A stretch of DNA of 64,000 nt from a candidate division NC10 bacterium CSP1-5. GTDB lineage: Bacteria > Methylomirabilota > Methylomirabilia > Methylomirabilales > CSP1-5. Below, piece by piece: positions 18,128 to 26,819 of the stretch. The translations under genes and the position numbers were made by a program. How positions within the stretch are numbered: position 1 is the first letter of the stretch; every line of letters starts with the position of its first letter. The stretch spans positions 163,087 to 227,086 of the forward strand of contig LDXR01000003.1 of the NCBI GenBank assembly GCA_001443495.1, given 5' to 3'. The notes under the pieces are model-generated. The model ran no database searches and was not told where the DNA came from. It saw nothing but the letters and a program-made list of their open reading frames with translations.

Positions 18128-19618
18128 TTACACCTCGGCGCTCATCCCCTGCGCCATCTTGATCTCTCGGCCGTGATTGACGGTCCAGGCCACCTTGTGC
18201 GTCACCACATCCAGCAGAGGCCAAGAGGCGGGCATCCCGGTCCCGCTCTTTTTCACCCCGCCGAACGGGAGATGCACCTCGGCCCCGATGGTGGGCAGGT
18301 TCCAGTAGCCGACCCCGAACTCGCAGGCTTCCTGGAGGAGGCGTGCGGTCCGGTAATCTTCGGTGATGGCCGAAAAGGCCAACCCGTACTCCACGTCGTT
18401 ATGGATCGCACCCGCCTCTTCCAGGCTCCGGAAGGGGATCAGGGCCACGTGCGGGCCAAAGACCTCTTCATGGAGGACGCGGGCGTCGCGGCGATGGGCC
18501 ATGCGGTAGATGAAGGGGCTGCAGAAGTATCCGTTTCGATACTCCCCCTCCTCCAGGCGCCCCCCATCGAGCAGGATCTCCGCCCCCTCGTCCTTGGCGA
18601 GCTGATTGTAGAAACCGACCTTCTTCACCGCCGCCTCATTGATTACGGGCCCCATGAAGACCTGCTGATCCATCGGATCGCCAATGATGATTCGTTTCGC
18701 CATGGCCACGAAGGCCTTCGCAAACTCTTTCATCCGACTCTCATGGATGATGAGGCGCGAAGCAGAGGTGCACCGCTGGCCGGTCGTCTTGAACGCGCTC
18801 AGGATCGCCGCCCGGACCGCCAGCTCGAGATCGGCGTCCGCGCAGATGATCATGGCGTTCTTCCCCCCCATCTCGCAGGCGCACATCTTGCGGTAATCTT
18901 TGGCACAGGCCTCTTTGATCCTCGCCCCCACCTCGTAGGAGCCTGTAAACAGCACCACCTCGACGTCCGGGTGCACCACCAGGGGCCATCCGACCTCCTC
19001 TCCCATCCCCTGGACCAGGTTGAGCACCCCGGGGGGAAGTCCGGCACGCTCGAAGCATTCGACAATCTTTTCCCCCACAAGGGGGGTCTCTTCGGAGGGC
19101 TTGAAGACCACCGTATTGCCTTCGAGGAGGGACGGGGTGATGAGCCAGATGGGAATGGCAAAGGGGAAGTTCCAGGGGGTGATGACCGACACCACGCCCT
19201 TCGGTTTGCGAAGCATGTAGGCGTCCTTTTCCGCGATCTCCGAGGGGAGGGCCTGCCCATAGGGCATCCGCGCGTGTCCGAACATGTACTGGGCCATGTG
19301 GATCCCTTCGACGACATCGGCCCGTGCCTCGTTGATGGCCTTGCCTGCCTCGCGCGCCACCAGCCGGGCCATCTCGTCGGCCCCGGCCTTCACGATATCG
19401 ACGAACCGCTCAATCGCCTCCCCCCGCTTTATGCGGGACAAGGCGCGCCAGGCGGGGAAGGCCTCCTTGGCCGAGGCGACCGCCTGCTCTGCATCTTCCC
19501 GATGGGACAGGGGGACTCGACCCAAGACCTCTCCGGTCTGCGCTGGATTTCGACTCTCATACTCGCTTCCACCTTTGGCACTGACCCATTTTCCGGCGAT
19601 GTAGTTCTTTCCCTGCAC
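18128..19618 (-). CDS. NAD(P)-dependent aldehyde dehydrogenase
   Basis: 496 residues. Catalytic cysteine is in TTGQRCTSASR and the general-base Glu in CEMGGKNAMI. The cofactor loop is VVLFTGSYEVGARI, and TPWNFPFAIP is also conserved. First gene of the three-gene operon. The GTG at 19618 is preferred because it follows GGGAGGGGGG; an in-frame TTG eight codons upstream would overlap that site. The likely role is oxidation of an aldehyde or semialdehyde made by the neighbouring enzymes to an acid; the precise substrate is unknown. Confidence 0.9.
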   Translation of the reverse strand: MQGKNYIAGKWVSAKGGSEYESRNPAQTGEVLGRVPLSHREDAEQAVASAKEAFPAWRALSRIKRGEAIERFVDIVKAGADEMARLVAREAGKAINEARADVVEGIHMAQYMFGHARMPYGQALPSEIAEKDAYMLRKPKGVVSVITPWNFPFAIPIWLITPSLLEGNTVVFKPSEETPLVGEKIVECFERAGLPPGVLNLVQGMGEEVGWPLVVHPDVEVVLFTGSYEVGARIKEACAKDYRKMCACEMGGKNAMIICADADLELAVRAAILSAFKTTGQRCTSASRLIIHESRMKEFAKAFVAMAKRIIIGDPMDQQVFMGPVINEAAVKKVGFYNQLAKDEGAEILLDGGRLEEGEYRNGYFCSPFIYRMAHRRDARVLHEEVFGPHVALIPFRSLEEAGAIHNDVEYGLAFSAITEDYRTARLLQEACEFGVGYWNLPTIGAEVHLPFGGVKKSGTGMPASWPLLDVVTHKVAWTVNHGREIKMAQGMSAEV

Positions 19619-19814
19619 GGCTCTCCCCCCTCCCGACCCCAAAGATCACGGGGTGGTGTGTCCAGCTCTCAAAGAGCAAAGTTTGTGCCTAACCGGCCCC
19701 CTCGGCAAGCCTAGCACCATTCCAACTCCTTCTCTCGAATGCCTGCGAAGAAGGAGCAGCACGGTGGTGTCGTGCGCCGGTTTCTCCCGGTCGGCGCGAA
19801 TAGTTGGAGCGGCA

Positions 19815-20306
19815 CTACCCCTGACCTTCTCTGAAGACCTCAAGAGAGAGGATGCAGAGGACCGCGGCGGCGGCGGCGATATTGCAGAACATCAGGAGGA
19901 CAGAGAATTGGTGCCACTGCTGAAACTGAAGCCGCAGCGGATCCTCAGGCGGGATGCTCTGGATCGCGGCCCCCATGGCGCGACGTAGACTGAATAGCCT
20001 TGTCCCAACGACCTCCCGAGAGATGAGGGTGGAGCCGGTCATCAGGATAAGGAGGATCGTCCTGAGCCCCCACAAGCGCCGTCGCCCGAGCGGCCGAATC
20101 GCGATGCTCACCAGCACAAGGAGAGGTCCGAGGATGTAGGCGGCGAGGTACAAAGCGTTCAGGGTGGTGGCGACCAGATCGCCTGCCTGATGGCGACTTT
20201 CGAGGATGGCAAAAGCGGCGGGGGCTACCACGAAGCTGAGAAAGACCATCGCCCCAAGCCAGGCTCCTACCCCCGCAGCCAGTAAGATCAGGAGGGTGTG
20301 GCGCAT
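19815..20306 (-). CDS. DUF4149-type integral membrane protein
   Basis: 163 residues with four hydrophobic segments (about 4-36, 45-66, 80-95, 135-155). The N-terminal GVGAWLGAMVFLSFVVAPAA and the central LNALYLAAYILGPLLVLVSI resemble the DUF4149/TMEM205-like family of unknown function. It lies between the ALDH operon and parB on the same strand, separated by 96 nt from parB. Confidence 0.75.
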   Translation of the reverse strand: MRHTLLILLAAGVGAWLGAMVFLSFVVAPAAFAILESRHQAGDLVATTLNALYLAAYILGPLLVLVSIAIRPLGRRRLWGLRTILLILMTGSTLISREVVGTRLFSLRRAMGAAIQSIPPEDPLRLQFQQWHQFSVLLMFCNIAAAAAVLCILSLEVFREGQG

Positions 20307-20402
20307 GTAGATCCCTTCATCGTCCGCTTGGATCCTAGAGGAGAAGGCCCTGGGGCTGGTGCCGAGGCGACAGGTCGAAGTGTGTGAGACCGAGTGGCCC
20401 GT

Positions 20403-21242
20403 CTAACGGGAACAGATTTTGCGGACGAGCCGGTCGAGATCGTCTTCGGAGTAAAACTCCACCTCGATCCGCCCGCGCTGACCGCGCCGAATAATCCGGA
20501 CCTTTGTGGCCAGGGTCCGGCGCAGCTGCTCTTCCGCCTGGGCCAGTCCCGGGCCCTTTCGCCGCAGCGTCCGATCCTGCGCCGCCGCTCCGCTCTTGAG
20601 TCGCTTGACCAACAGCTCCGTCGCCCGCACGGAGAGGCCGCGCCGGATCACCGCCTCTCGTGCTTTGAGTTGAAGATCCCGACCCTCGAGACCGAGCAGA
20701 GCCCGGCCGTGCCCTGCAGACATGGCCCCTTCGATCAGATCCTCTCGAAGCGGGTGGGGAAGTTTGAGCAGGCGGAGCGTATTGGCGATAGAGGCCCGAT
20801 CCTTTCCAACCCGTCCGGCCATCTCCTCCTGGGTCAGTCCAAACTCCTCGATCAGGCGGCGGTAGACCTCGGCCTCCTCGACAGGATTCAGATCCTCCCG
20901 CTGGACATTCTCGATCAGGGCCACCTCGAGCGTCTCCGCGTTGGACATCTCCCGCACCACGGCCGGAATCCGCTCGAGGCCCGCGCGCTCCGCCGCACGA
21001 AGTCGGCGCTCTCCCGCCACAAGTTCGTAGCCCCCCAGGATCTGCCGGACTATGACAGGGGAGAGGATCCCCTGGGCGCGGACTGAGGCGGCCAGCTCGT
21101 CCAGTTTTTTATCATCGAAGCGCTTCCTCGGCTGGAAGGGGCTTGGGCGGATCTCTATCAGAGGAATTTCCACGATCCCCGACTCCCCCTTTGCGAGGGG
21201 AATGAGGGCCTCAAGGCCCCGACCGAGCGCCTGCCGTCCCAT
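20403..21242 (-). CDS. parB: Chromosome-partitioning protein ParB
   Basis: 279 residues. The N-terminal ParA-interacting stretch GRQALGRGLEALIPL is followed by the CTP-binding ParB core (IRPSPFQPRKRFDDKKLDEL; GYELVAGERRLRAAERAGLE; IENVQREDLNPVEEAEVYRR) and a helix-turn-helix (TQEEMAGRVGKDRASIANTL), then a C-terminal dimerisation domain. It loads at parS as a sliding clamp. Two near-consensus parS sites lie about 1 kb upstream (22161-22213). The start overlaps the end of parA by 32 nt. Confidence 0.95.
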   Translation of the reverse strand: MGRQALGRGLEALIPLAKGESGIVEIPLIEIRPSPFQPRKRFDDKKLDELAASVRAQGILSPVIVRQILGGYELVAGERRLRAAERAGLERIPAVVREMSNAETLEVALIENVQREDLNPVEEAEVYRRLIEEFGLTQEEMAGRVGKDRASIANTLRLLKLPHPLREDLIEGAMSAGHGRALLGLEGRDLQLKAREAVIRRGLSVRATELLVKRLKSGAAAQDRTLRRKGPGLAQAEEQLRRTLATKVRIIRRGQRGRIEVEFYSEDDLDRLVRKICSR

Positions 21243-21993
21243 CGATCACCTCCTTGGCAAGATGTAGGTACGCCTCCGCCCCTGCCGAACGGATATCGTA
21301 TAGGATGATCGGTTTCCCGAAACTCGGTGCCTCACTCAGGCGGGTACTCCGAGGAATCACGGTGTCAAAGACTCGCCCGGAAAAGTTCCGGCGCACGTCC
21401 TCTACGACCTGGCGGTTGAGGTTCAACCGGCTGTCATACATAGTAAAGACAACCCCCTCGATCTCAAGACCCGGGTTGAACGAGCGTCGAATGAGGCGCA
21501 GTGTGGTCAGGAGATTGGTGAGTCCCTCCAGGGCGTAATATTCGCACTGAATGGGAATGAGGACGGAATGAGCGGCTACAAGTGCGTTTAAAGTTAAGAG
21601 ACCCAAAGAAGGGGGACAATCAACAAGAATATAGGCAAAATCACCTGAAATCTCGTCTAGGGCGCTCTTCAGCCTTTGCTCTCGCCCGTCCGCCGGGACC
21701 AGCTCGATCTCTGCACCGAGCAGGGCTACGCTCGAAGGGAGGATGTGGAGTGCGGGGATCGGACCGGGACAGAGCGCCTCAGAGGCTTTGGCCTCGCCCA
21801 GGAGAACCTCATAGATGTAGGGACCAGGCCCCTTCCGGGAGAGGCCGAGCCCGGACGTCGCGTTCCCCTGCGGATCGATGTCCACCAGGAGTGTGCGTTT
21901 GTCAGCCGCGGCGAGACAGGCAGCGAGGTTTATTGCGGTGGTGGTCTTGCCCACCCCTCCCTTCTGGTTGGTGACCGCGATCACCCGCGCCAC
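21211..21993 (-). CDS. parA: Chromosome-partitioning ATPase ParA/Soj
   Basis: 260 residues. The deviant Walker A is NQKGGVGKTTTAINLAA, with the Walker A' VDIDPQGNATSGLG and the B motif YILVDCPPSLGLLTLNAL. ParA drives segregation of ParB-bound origins. Canonical parA-parB order beside rsmG and mnmE, as in many origin regions. Confidence 0.96.
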   Translation of the reverse strand: MARVIAVTNQKGGVGKTTTAINLAACLAAADKRTLLVDIDPQGNATSGLGLSRKGPGPYIYEVLLGEAKASEALCPGPIPALHILPSSVALLGAEIELVPADGREQRLKSALDEISGDFAYILVDCPPSLGLLTLNALVAAHSVLIPIQCEYYALEGLTNLLTTLRLIRRSFNPGLEIEGVVFTMYDSRLNLNRQVVEDVRRNFSGRVFDTVIPRSTRLSEAPSFGKPIILYDIRSAGAEAYLHLAKEVIDGTAGARSGP

Positions 21994-22160
21994 CCGAATC
22001 CCCCAAGTTAGTGTCGTTCTAACCAGCTGAGCCGAACTTGATCAGCCCGTCTTGTTCTACCAGTGGTGGACGTGTGCGGCAAGGAGAATGGCGCAAATAA
22101 TTTGGGCGGCATTGGCATCGATTCGAGGATAGCACGCCGCCTCGCCCAGGGAAAGGAGAA

Positions 22161-22176
22161 TGTTTCACGTGACACG
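22161..22176. promoter_or_regulatory. parS site 1
   Basis: TGTTTCACGTGACACG, two mismatches to the 16-bp parS palindrome TGTTTCACGTGAAACA. It overlaps the stop codon of rsmG (22165-22167). Confidence 0.75.
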
Positions 22177-22854
22177 CTCCGGGCGAGCCTCGACCCCTGT
22201 TTCACGTGGAACAGTGCCGGCCCTGACAATGATAATGATGTCCCGGTCCGAACTCAGGTGGAGGACCCGCTCAATCTTGATGTCGGGGCGCCGAATGGTC
22301 TCGGCCTCCCTCAGCCATCTCAGCCCTACGGGCAGGACGAGACGCCCCTCCCTGTTCATAAACGGTGTGCAGAGAGCGACGGTCTCTGGGAGCCTCGTCA
22401 CCGCCCTTGCGGTGACGAGATCGTAGGCCTCCCGGTGCGCCGGATCACGATGCAGAGACTCCGCCCTCGCCTGCAGGACTGAAATCCCGCGCAACTGGAG
22501 GAGGCGACAGACCTGTCTCAAGAAGGAGACCTTCTTTCTCATCGCCTCAACAAGGGTGACCGCGAGATCTGGGGCGGCAATCTTGAGGGGAATGCCGGGG
22601 AGACCTGCGCCGGTGCCGACGTCAATCAGCCGCAGGTTAGGCTTGACCTCAAACGCCTTGAGGAGGGTCAAAGATTCCAGGATCCCATGCCGAACCACCG
22701 CCTCGTCGGTCCGGAACCCAACCAGGTTCGCCTTTCGATTCCACCGCTTGAGCTCGGTGAGGTACGTGATGAAGTGCTCGATCTGCGCCTCAGTAAGGGC
22801 AAGGCCCAGCTTTGCTCCGCCGCGAGTCAGGAGTTTCTTTATCGCCTCGTCCAT
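22165..22854 (-). CDS. rsmG: 16S rRNA (guanine-N7) methyltransferase
   Basis: 229 residues. The SAM motif is RLIDVGTGAGLPGIPLKI, followed by VTLVEAMRKKVSFL and VTARAVTRLPETV, typical of RsmG/GidB, which methylates G527 of 16S rRNA. The C-terminal tail (about residues 213-229, VPRETGVEARPERVT) is encoded by DNA carrying the two parS sites, so the end of the protein is partly shaped by ParB-binding sequence. 34 nt after mnmE. Confidence 0.93.
   Translation of the reverse strand: MDEAIKKLLTRGGAKLGLALTEAQIEHFITYLTELKRWNRKANLVGFRTDEAVVRHGILESLTLLKAFEVKPNLRLIDVGTGAGLPGIPLKIAAPDLAVTLVEAMRKKVSFLRQVCRLLQLRGISVLQARAESLHRDPAHREAYDLVTARAVTRLPETVALCTPFMNREGRLVLPVGLRWLREAETIRRPDIKIERVLHLSSDRDIIIIVRAGTVPRETGVEARPERVT
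22198..22213. promoter_or_regulatory. parS site 2
   Basis: TGTTTCACGTGGAACA, one mismatch to the parS consensus, 37 bp from site 1, inside the 3' end of rsmG. Close to parAB and to the predicted origin. Confidence 0.88.
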
Positions 22855-22888
22855 AGAGCGCGCCCCCCGCTCCGTAGGCCGTCCATAG

Positions 22889-24286
22889 CTACTTCCCGAT
22901 ACAAAAGTCCCGAAAGATCTGGTCGAGAATCGCCTCTGTCACGGTCTCCCCTGCGATCTCGCCCAGCGCGCTGAGCGCCCCACGGATATCCATGGCGACA
23001 AGCTCAACCGAGAGGCCCTCCCCCAGGGCACCTCGCGCCCGCTCAAGTTGTCTCTCGGCCCGCTCCAAAGCCTCCCGATGTCTCGGGCCCACCATCAGGA
23101 TCGCCTCGCCCGCCGCGTCCCCGCCGAGGAGCCGCCCTATCTCACACCGGAGGCCCTCCACGCCTTGTCGGGTGAGCGCCGACGTGGAGAGGGGCTCCAC
23201 CCCGAACTGGTTCTGGTAGACGGCCGACACGACGGCGGGCTTAAGATCGCTCTTGTTGACCACGAGGATTCGCGGCTGCGGCGACTCTGACCAGGCCTTG
23301 AGATCGAGGGGCGCAATTGGCTCGCTGCCGTCCACGACGACGATGGTGAGATCGGCCCGCCCTACGGCCTCCCGGGTCCGGCGTAGGCCCTCCATCTCAA
23401 TCGGGTCCCGCGGCTCCTCTCGAAGCCCCGCGGTATCGATCAGGCGGATAGGGAACCCACGGATCTCGAGCTCCTCTTCCACGGTGTCCCGAGTCGTTCC
23501 CGGAACCACCGAGACGATCGCCCGCTCCCTCCCGAGCAGGGTATTCAAGAGACTCGATTTGCCCACATTGGGTCGGCCGGCGATCACCACGGTCGCCCCC
23601 TCCCGGAGGAGCCGCCCGTCTCTCGCCTTCTGAATAAGGGCCCCGACCCCCTCCTCGATGCGATAGATTCGTTTTTCAAGGTCACCGACCGCCGGCACAT
23701 CAAGCCCCTCCTCGGGAAAATCGATCGAGGCCTCAAGGCTCGCGAGCACCGAGAGGAGCTCTGTCCGAAGCCCATCGACCTGCTCCGAGAGCCCCCCTCG
23801 AAGCTGTCGCACGGCCGCCCTGAGGCCGGCCTCGGTCTTTGCCCGAACGACCTCTAAGACCGCCTCGGCTTGGGCCAAGTCGAGTCGGCTGTTCAAGAAG
23901 GCGCGCCGGGTAAACTCCCCAGCCAGGGCAGGCCGTGACCCGTGCCGGAGGACTGCGTTGAGGATCGCCTGCACGGGGACGCGCCCGCCGTGGCCGTGTA
24001 GCTCCACCACGTCCTCTCCGGTGTAAGATCTCGGTCCCTTCATGAACACAAGGACAACCTCGTCAATCACCGCCCCGGTGCCCGAGTCGACCACATGGCC
24101 ATGGTGGATCGTATGACTTGCAAATTGGCGGGGGTCTCTACCGAACGAGGACACGAAGACGTGGGAAGCCACCTCCAAGGCGTGAGGTCCACTCAGGCGG
24201 ACAACCCCGATGCTCCCCTCCCCCGGAGGGGTGGCAATCGCGGCAATGGTGTCCTGGAAGGGATCGCCCGGTTCGACTCCGCTCAC
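22889..24286 (-). CDS. mnmE: tRNA modification GTPase MnmE (TrmE)
   Basis: 465 residues. N-terminal folate-binding domain (TIAAIATPPGEGSIGVVRLS), G domain with VVIAGRPNVGKSSLLNTLLG, the G3 region LIDTAGLREE and the G4 motif NKSD, and the C-terminal FCIGK with the family cysteine. With MnmG it makes the cmnm5 modification at U34. The GTG start overlaps the yidC stop (GTGA); the frame runs open upstream within yidC, but homology begins here. Confidence 0.95.
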   Translation of the reverse strand: MSGVEPGDPFQDTIAAIATPPGEGSIGVVRLSGPHALEVASHVFVSSFGRDPRQFASHTIHHGHVVDSGTGAVIDEVVLVFMKGPRSYTGEDVVELHGHGGRVPVQAILNAVLRHGSRPALAGEFTRRAFLNSRLDLAQAEAVLEVVRAKTEAGLRAAVRQLRGGLSEQVDGLRTELLSVLASLEASIDFPEEGLDVPAVGDLEKRIYRIEEGVGALIQKARDGRLLREGATVVIAGRPNVGKSSLLNTLLGRERAIVSVVPGTTRDTVEEELEIRGFPIRLIDTAGLREEPRDPIEMEGLRRTREAVGRADLTIVVVDGSEPIAPLDLKAWSESPQPRILVVNKSDLKPAVVSAVYQNQFGVEPLSTSALTRQGVEGLRCEIGRLLGGDAAGEAILMVGPRHREALERAERQLERARGALGEGLSVELVAMDIRGALSALGEIAGETVTEAILDQIFRDFCIGK

Positions 24287-25980
24287 CGCTCTTCCTTTCC
24301 CGCACCCACCGAGAGCCCGAGTCCCCGGTTCATCCGGTATTGGTGTCCGATCTGGAGGACATTGTTCACCAGCCAGTACAGGACGAGTCCTGACGGCATC
24401 CCCCAAAAGATGAAAGTGAACATCACCGGCATGAGATAGAGCATCATCTGGGCCTGGCGGGGGTCCCCGCCCATTGGGCTCATCTTCTGCTGGATGAACA
24501 TGCTGATTCCCATGATCACAGGGAGGCCGCGAACCGCGAACGCCTCGCCCATATACGGGATGGGGAAGGGCACGACAAAGAGGGTATCCGCGACCGAGAG
24601 GTTGTTGATCCAGAGCGCAAACGGGGCACGCCACAACTCGACCGAACTGGCCAGCGCGTTGTAGAGGGCGATGAAGATCGGGATCTGGATCACCATGGGG
24701 AGGCAGCCGCCCAGCGGGTTGACGCCGTGGCGCTTGTACAGCTCCATCGTCTCCTGATTCACCTTTTGCGGATCTTTCTTGTACCGCTCCTTGATCGCCT
24801 GAATCTTCGGTTGCAGCGCCTGCATCGCATGCATCGACTTGTGGCTCTTCTGCGCGAGGGGGTAGAAGCCGACCTTCTGCAGGATGGTGATAATGATGAT
24901 GGCGACGCCGTAGTTGCCGGTGAAGCTGTGGAGAAACCGGAGGAAATAGAGGGCCGGTCGGGCCAGAAAATCGAACCAGCCCAGATCCACGAGCTTCTGC
25001 AGATCGTGCCCCGCCTCCCGGAGCCTCGCGATCTCCTTGGGCCCGGCAAAGAGCTGGAGCGTCACTCCTGTCTCTCCACCGGGAGGGATCTTCATCGTCG
25101 GGTACAGAAGACCTACAACCGGTCTCCCTTCGCCGTCCTTTCTGGCGACACTTGACGGGCCCGGCTCTGCGGGGATGAAGGCTGCGGTGAAATAGCGGTC
25201 CTGAATGGCCGTCCACGAGACGGCCCCGGATTTGGCGGTCTCCTGGTCACTCTTTTCCAGGGGTGGAGTGATGATCTTCCCGTCAATTCGGGCGACGATA
25301 GAGACCGAACCGACTTGCTGATCCGGGGCTCCAAGGCGTAGACCGGGTCCCCACTCGAGGCGAAGAGTCCCCTGGTGGGGCACGCTCCGCGGATTCTGGA
25401 GCCGTATCTCGACATCGGCCAGGTACCGCCCCGGATAGAGCACCAGCGTCTTCTCCAGCACGATCCCCGAGGCCTCCTGAAACTCCAGTACAACCCGCTG
25501 GGGTTTGGTGGGGTCGGGCGCGGGTCGCTCCACGATCCGATAGAGCCCCTGCCCTCCCTCTCCCCCTTCGACCCAGACGGCAAATGGGGTGGGCGTGCTG
25601 CGGTCGGGGAGCATCCCCACGAGATCGACGAACCCGCTCTCCTCCTGGTACTGTTTGAGCTGCCAGCTCCGAATCCCGCCTCCCCGATTGGTCAGGACTA
25701 CCTTCACCAGGTCGGTTTCAAGCGTGATCGCCTCTTCCCGCTCGCCTCGCCTGGGCGCCCCGACGGGCCGCGGGCTCCTGGCTTGGGGCTGAGGTGCTGC
25801 CCCCTTTGCCGCAGGTTTCTCCTCGGCCGCCTCCTTCTTTGGCTCGGTTTTTGGCTCGGTCGGCGGAGGGGCCGGCGTGAAAAAGGCCTGGTACGCTAGG
25901 AGAACGATGACGGCCAGGGCGGCCGCCACAATGGCCCTCCGCTCCGTGTCTCCTCGATCGGGGTCCGGCAATTGAGTCAC
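24283..25980 (-). CDS. yidC: Membrane protein insertase YidC
   Basis: 565 residues. An N-terminal membrane anchor (about 15-32) is followed by a Pro/Lys/Glu-rich linker, then a large periplasmic beta domain typical of Gram-negative YidC (about 80-330). The conserved membrane core follows: NYGVAIIIITILQKVGFYPL, then KKDPQKVNQETMELYKRHGV and NPLGGCLPMVIQIPIFIALY. Inserts membrane proteins with or without Sec. Part of the conserved rpmH-rnpA-yidD-yidC-mnmE block; no jag/khpB gene lies between yidC and mnmE. Confidence 0.96.
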   Translation of the reverse strand: MTQLPDPDRGDTERRAIVAAALAVIVLLAYQAFFTPAPPPTEPKTEPKKEAAEEKPAAKGAAPQPQARSPRPVGAPRRGEREEAITLETDLVKVVLTNRGGGIRSWQLKQYQEESGFVDLVGMLPDRSTPTPFAVWVEGGEGGQGLYRIVERPAPDPTKPQRVVLEFQEASGIVLEKTLVLYPGRYLADVEIRLQNPRSVPHQGTLRLEWGPGLRLGAPDQQVGSVSIVARIDGKIITPPLEKSDQETAKSGAVSWTAIQDRYFTAAFIPAEPGPSSVARKDGEGRPVVGLLYPTMKIPPGGETGVTLQLFAGPKEIARLREAGHDLQKLVDLGWFDFLARPALYFLRFLHSFTGNYGVAIIIITILQKVGFYPLAQKSHKSMHAMQALQPKIQAIKERYKKDPQKVNQETMELYKRHGVNPLGGCLPMVIQIPIFIALYNALASSVELWRAPFALWINNLSVADTLFVVPFPIPYMGEAFAVRGLPVIMGISMFIQQKMSPMGGDPRQAQMMLYLMPVMFTFIFWGMPSGLVLYWLVNNVLQIGHQYRMNRGLGLSVGAGKEER

Positions 25981-26007
25981 GGCTACCTCCCGCGTACCCG
26001 CCTTCCC

Positions 26008-26247
26008 TCAGCGCACCGGATCAATTCCCCCGGGGTGAAGGGGATGACATCTGAGCAACCGCCCAACGGACAGGATGATTCCTTGAACGAGCCCGTACCT
26101 GCGAATTGCTTCCTCGGCGTAGGCCGAGCACGTGGGGACAAACCGGCAGGCGGGGGGGAAGAGTGGGGAGAGAAACCGCCGATAAAGCGCGATCGCCTTT
26201 AGGCTAAGGCTAGCGAGGCCTAGATGGGCGTGCCGATTCTTCCGCAT
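26008..26247 (-). CDS. yidD: Membrane protein insertion efficiency factor YidD
   Basis: 79 residues from the ATG at 26247. The family core is unmistakable: [35 protein letters not shown] and [16 protein letters not shown]. YidD is a small amphipathic membrane-associated protein that aids YidC substrates. It overlaps the end of rnpA by 38 nt. An ATG at 26301 would add 18 residues without homology, so the shorter start is preferred. Confidence 0.9.
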   Translation of the reverse strand: MRKNRHAHLGLASLSLKAIALYRRFLSPLFPPACRFVPTCSAYAEEAIRRYGLVQGIILSVGRLLRCHPLHPGGIDPVR

Positions 26248-26608
26248 AGTGAGGAGGGAGGTCACGAAGGAGCCCGGCCCGTCTGAAGAGGTCCGCAACA
26301 ATCTCCCGGAAGGTCTCGGCGTCGCCGCCAGAGAGATCTCGGTGCACCACCACGACCAGGTCGAGTCCGTCCGCCATCTTGGCCCGGTTCAGGCGAACGT
26401 ACTCCCGCAGCCGCCGCTTGATGCGATTCCGAGCAACCGCGCCACCGAGGCGCGAAGCGACGGCGAGCCCCAGCCTCTGTCCAGGGCGGCCGCGACGGTA
26501 CGCGAAGACGCTGACGCCTCGGCCAGAGACCTTTTCGCCGCCGCGGATGACTTCCCGAAACTCTTTCGTGGCGCGAATACGGTCCGCCCTCGAAAACCGA
26601 TGCCTCAC
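26210..26608 (-). CDS. rnpA: Ribonuclease P protein component
   Basis: 132 residues, GTG start. The N-terminal [20 protein letters not shown] and the RNA-binding RNR-type motif [17 protein letters not shown] are diagnostic. It is the protein subunit of RNase P, processing tRNA 5' ends. The GTG begins immediately before the rpmH stop codon with no gap between the genes. Confidence 0.93.
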   Translation of the reverse strand: MRHRFSRADRIRATKEFREVIRGGEKVSGRGVSVFAYRRGRPGQRLGLAVASRLGGAVARNRIKRRLREYVRLNRAKMADGLDLVVVVHRDLSGGDAETFREIVADLFRRAGLLRDLPPHYAEESARPSRPR

Positions 26609-26746
26609 CTACGTCACCGCCAGCCGCTTTCTCCCCTTGGCCCGCCGCCGGGCCAAGACTCGCTGGCCCCCCGCGCTCCTCATCCGCCGGCGAAATCCGT
26701 GGGTGCGCTTTCGCTTAATGCGACTGGGCTGATAGGTGCGCTTCAC
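26609..26746 (-). CDS. rpmH: 50S ribosomal protein L34
   Basis: 45 residues with a GTG start: the N-terminus [20 protein letters not shown] and the C-terminus [14 protein letters not shown] are near-invariant L34 features. It is easily missed because of its length. It heads the operon and is preceded on the minus strand by a clear promoter at 26791-26819. Confidence 0.95.
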   Translation of the reverse strand: MKRTYQPSRIKRKRTHGFRRRMRSAGGQRVLARRRAKGRKRLAVT

Positions 26747-26790
26747 TCCTCACGCCCTCTCCGAGTAACGTCACTCCGCCGAAGCGTTTC

Positions 26791-26819
26791 ATCGTAGTCC
26801 TCTGCGATTCACTTGTCAA
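26791..26819 (-). promoter_or_regulatory. Sigma70-type promoter of the rpmH operon
   Basis: Minus strand TTGACA (26819-26814), 17-nt spacer, TACGAT (26796-26791). The perfect -35 and ideal spacing lie about 45 nt upstream of the rpmH start, firing away from the predicted origin. Confidence 0.8.

Noticed and set aside
22008..22229. A 73-codon minus-strand frame containing FHVKQG and VSRETF
   Set aside because: These words are the translation of parS palindromes; the frame overlaps rsmG and has no independent support.
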